A stretch of 64,000 nt of DNA from Ascarosepion bandense (Eukaryota > Mollusca > Cephalopoda > Sepiida > Sepiidae), in contig JBBBDQ010000308.1 of the NCBI GenBank assembly GCA_037127315.1, positions 780,001 through 844,000 of the forward strand, read 5' to 3'. Each line of letters begins with the position of its first letter. Positions within the stretch are counted from its first letter, which is position 1. Shown here in pieces: positions 60,757 through 64,000 of this stretch. The notes beneath the pieces were generated by a model. It did not search any database. It saw nothing but the letters and a program-made list of their open reading frames with translations, and was not told the DNA's origin. Both the position numbers and the translations under genes were made by a program.

Positions 60757-61136
60757 GTAAGTATATATTTGTTATTTTATTGATCCCAAAGATCCCTAGA
60801 TCTTAGTTTCGCCTTAGATGTCTAGGAATCTTACATGGGCAGAAGCAGTGTAGATAAAGACGAATTTTAACCGAGACTTGAAGAGTGATCTAATTTGCAA
60901 AGAATTCTGAAGACTTCAATGATTTTAAACCTTAAATGAAAATACCACGCCCAGTTATATACTAGGTCAGGACGATTTTGGAACTGTGATATTGCACTCG
61001 ATTTAAAAAGTTGTGGGTTGATAACGACACAAAATCATTTCTTCCAAATTGTTATCGTTTTTTGAGTAAATGAGATTAAAAATTAAGTTTAGGCCCAAAA
61101 TTGGTGCGTTGTAATTTAATTCCGAAGATCAGTTAA
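60757..61136. other. Intron after exon 11, nothing recognised
   Basis: I looked for the next decarboxylase exon and did not find one. Confidence 0.4.
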
Positions 61137-61425
61137 ATGTGCGTTGTGGAACGAGAAATCGGAGAGCCGAGTTCGAATTCCACTTGAATTCGCTGCATTC
61201 ATTTCCGCACAAAGACACGTGTGAAAAGATATTAATCTGTCTCTTCTCCATCCATCTATGGATTAAATAACTGTAAAGAGTGGGTTCTATAGCTATGGTT
61301 GGTAACTAGTCTATCGCAGAAAGTAATGGCAACCTACCGCGGAAAAATCTTCTCCCAGTCAGTCATGTTTCTTCCGAGACATGATCACCCAAGCGTGTAT
61401 CACGCATGGCACTTAACTGACTGAG
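61137..61425 (+). mobile_element. SINE1 copy
   Basis: ATGTGCGTTGTGGAACGAGA shows a small deletion in the box A region; box B GAGTTCGAATTCC, the CTAGTCTATCGCAGAAAGTA body and the ACTTAACTGACTGA end are present. Confidence 0.85.
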
Positions 61426-62042
61426 TGATCAGTAAAAGACAGCTTTAGAAAATTAATAATTGAAATATATGCAATTAGTTGGTTCAAAATTAAAATGGGA
61501 TAACCAACAACTGTACATCTTCAACGTGATCCAGAGAATAAAGCATCTGTTGCCCGAAATGCAGAATTTTTGCACTTGAAAATTTACAGCACTATACTTT
61601 TGGCTTACTTACAGAAAATAATCTTTTGTCAATGTGGATTAAGATTAATTACAGGAATGAGAAGAGGCTATAAAATTGTCTATGAGATTTATCTATACTC
61701 ATTTAGTTATGTCCATTTACAAGACTAATTTTAAGATTTCGCTCAAATTAAATCACAAAAATATAGGCAAACATGGGTCAATTTTCCAATAAAAATATTC
61801 TTTTATTTCAAAATTAGTGGACCATCAAAGAAAAGATAAAAAAAATAACATTTATCAATTCTGAAACGACACACGGGTCAAATTTGATTAACCTCTCACA
61901 AAATAGTATCTGCCAACCTGCGCTGGCAAAACAGTTTTTCAAATAATGACCTGTATGAAGTTTTAATGAATGGAACCATGTTAGAGTTGCCGAAGTTACC
62001 TGCACATTCGAAAATTAACTACTGAAGTTTTTCAAATTGTAT
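61426..62042. other. Intron sequence, nothing recognised
   Basis: AT-rich; no further decarboxylase exon seen. Confidence 0.4.
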
Positions 62043-62668
62043 CTTTTTTTTTAATCATTTCACCCCTAGCAAGTCGTTAACGCCACTAATATGCAGGGAG
62101 TTACATAAGAGAGTTGAAGAATTAGGCTGGAGGAGAGTGAAGACAAAGACGAACCAGCTACAGGAGGTGAAAGAAAAAGGGCAAGAGAAGGATATGAACA
62201 CATGAGTGAAGACAGTTACAAAGGTAGAGAGAAAGGAAAAGAACAAGAGACACGGGGTGATGTAGAAAGGACTGGAGTCAAGTGGATAAGAGATGGGAAT
62301 TGACTTTGCATTTAAATTCCTGGAGGTTATAGCCGTCAGGAAAGCAAGTATATGGAAGGGAGTTCCACAGGCGGAAAGGACGAGAAAAGAAGCTGGTGAA
62401 ATAGAATTGTCGCCTACATTTGGTTGATCTAACTGTGAAAGGGTGGGATCTTGTTGCCAGTCTGGTTGCTCGAGTAAATTCTTGTGGAGGGGGAACCAGT
62501 GACCTAAGTTCGTCAGAACAGAAGCCATGAAAATATTTATAGAAGAGACTGAGGAAAGCCACATACCGACGATAAGAAAGTGGCTGGAGTCGAGCTGCCA
62601 GATAGGGACCAATCATATTACAGATTTTCCACTGGAACCTGTCGAGAACACTGAGATGAACAGCATCT
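62043..62668 (-). mobile_element. LINE A 3' end with reverse-transcriptase C-terminus
   Basis: The minus strand encodes [60 protein letters not shown] and [20 protein letters not shown]. The 3' UTR is of the same subtype as 22369 (shared GGAGGAGAGTGAAGACAA). Confidence 0.9.
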
Positions 62669-62780
62669 GAACAAGAAGCAAGGCAAAAGCACATTATTAC
62701 AAATTCATTGCACCACCAGACAAGACTCATTTCCGTCAAAGAGAAATTATACTGAACAATTCAGCTATATTAGGATGAAA

Positions 62781-63500
62781 TCTATATATATAAAAAAGTC
62801 AATCTGTGAGTCTCTGTAAGCTATGCACGCCTACATTTTTTAAGCTATGCCATTCAAACTTTCTAGGGACACATATCTACAAGGAAGCTAGGTCAACACA
62901 TACATTTTGAGTTTAAGTTCAGCAATTTTCCCCTTCTCACTTTTTGGCCAATGGACACGATTGTTTTACATTTGCTCCGCAAAACGTCTAAGATCTAAGA
63001 TTGTTGCTGAATTACGTCACAGAAATCAAATCACACGTGTCAAACGCGACTAAAATGTTTTTATTAAAAAAAAAATGAGCCTTTATTTTTAATTTTTATT
63101 TCGACGTTTTAAAAATTTTATTGGATAACAAAAAATATGAATATTTTTCCCCGTAATTTTGAAACTAAAGAAAAGTGCCAATTGTTAATTTAATTATTTA
63201 AGTCTTTTTTTTAATTTCATATTTCATACTTCAGAAAATAAAATTTAAAAAAAATAAAGCTTTAACAAAATAATTTTTATTTTTATGTTAAATTCATTTA
63301 GTCAACAAAAAATGTAAATATTTTCCTCCGTAATTTTGAAACAAAAACAAACGCAATGTTTGTTTACAATACGTGCGGCACGCAAAGCAGAAACACCGGA
63401 AGAGCGACATTCCCGACGTGTCCGTGATGCAACTGCGACACGTAAAATGTTCTACTAAAATGTTCTGAGTTGCACGGGCAACGCCGGGCTATGATGCTAG
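62781..63500 (+). mobile_element. Helitron-like non-autonomous element
   Basis: Starts TCTATATATATAAAAAAGTC after an A and ends GCACGGGCAACGCCGGGCTA, TGATG, CTAG before a T. The 3' end shares the CAACGCCGGGCTAT..TGCTAG terminus with the Helitrons at 10436, 17011 and 25991, but the 5' end differs and orientation is opposite. 720 bp, AT-rich inside, no coding sequence. Confidence 0.68.
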
Positions 63501-63574
63501 TAGTGATTAAAAAATGCAGTAGTTCTAGCGTGGTTTTCAGAAAACAATGTAAATTTAAAACAGTGGTCAATAAA

Positions 63575-63906
63575 TGTTGGGGAGCACCACTTTTTGCATA
63601 TAAGAAGGACTCTTCTGATGTGTACATATAATCCTGCCTATACAGAGAACGGCGGAGGAGTAGTTGTAAAGGGGAGTTGTAGAGTTGAGTAGTTTTACAG
63701 CTGCTTAGTTGGTCAGTAAGTTGGTGAATATTGGAGTTGTTTTGTATATAGACTCATTACCCGGAAATACTTCTTCACTACAAGACTATATATTGATTCT
63801 ACTAGTAGTATTTCCTAGTATTCCTGAATTGTGTTCCATTTTCTATCTCCATATCTGCTTTTATTATTTATTATTTTGTGTGGTTTCTCAACAAGAATCC
63901 ACAACA
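63575..63906 (-). mobile_element. Solo LTR with 5-bp target duplication
   Basis: Begins TGTTGGGGAGCACCAC and ends AAGAATCCACAACA, flanked on both sides by ATAAA. Reverse complement matches 25417-25807 in ends and in several inner stretches (CACACAAAATAATAAATAAT, CAGATATGGAGATAGAAAAT). TG...CA ends and a 5-bp duplication fit an LTR retrotransposon solo LTR. Confidence 0.85.
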
Positions 63907-63911
63907 ATAAA

Positions 63912-64000
63912 ACAAATGAAATGATGTCGAGATACCGAATATCATTTTTAGCTAATTTGAGAACGCTGAGACCTTCATTTTTCTAGGTTAGTTACCGTTT
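63912..64000. other. Window edge, nothing recognised
   Basis: Short terminal stretch after the solo LTR. Confidence 0.4.

Overview
The window is animal nuclear DNA: AT-rich, with spliced coding sequence, long introns full of transposon relics, and large simple-repeat and satellite arrays. The repeat mix (two tRNA-derived SINE families, several LINE families, Penelope-like relics, Helitrons, mariner, Tc1-type and piggyBac-type MITEs) and the protostome-like decarboxylase suggest a lophotrochozoan, most likely a mollusc and perhaps a cephalopod. That taxonomic call is inference; nothing in the window fixes the species.

One protein-coding gene is recognisable. Eleven exons on the + strand between 8437 and 60756 encode the middle of a pyridoxal-phosphate-dependent group II aromatic amino-acid decarboxylase. 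They are all in phase and sum to 918 nt (306 codons). The spacing of the cofactor and active-site residues matches the DOPA/histidine/tyrosine decarboxylase fold, and local sequence is closest to tyrosine-decarboxylase-like enzymes. Two exons are very small: 33 nt (exon 5) and 20 nt (exon 9). The N-terminal exons lie before the window or were not found; the C-terminal exons lie after it. Coding sequence is under 2% of the 52-kb span.

Layout: 1-5822, composite TATC minisatellite; 5.8-8.4 kb, LINE and Penelope relics; 8.4-11.6 kb, exons 1-3 with tandem repeats and a Helitron; 11.6-17.7 kb, a 129-bp array and LINE fragments; 17.7-29.2 kb, exons 4-7 among SINEs, mariner, a MITE, a solo LTR and Helitrons; 29.2-43.9 kb, exon 8 with nested LINEs, a piggyBac-like MITE, a 5S-rRNA-derived relic, a 28-bp minisatellite, mariner, SINEs and a GIY-YIG relic; 43.9 kb, microexon 9; 44.1-49.7 kb, a 159-bp satellite grown inside a LINE reverse-transcriptase fragment; 49.7-53.1 kb, LINEs, SINEs and exon 10; 54.2-56.9 kb, a 24-bp minisatellite grown inside the 3' tail of another copy of the same LINE; 57-64 kb, more relics and exon 11.

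The most interesting points are the microexon, the repeated birth of tandem arrays from one LINE family (including higher-order structure in the 159-bp satellite), several hammerhead-ribozyme-like motifs, and a splice acceptor that sits at the edge of a tandem repeat. 'LINE A', 'LINE B', 'LINE C', 'SINE1' and 'SINE2' are working names for families seen repeatedly here, not database names.
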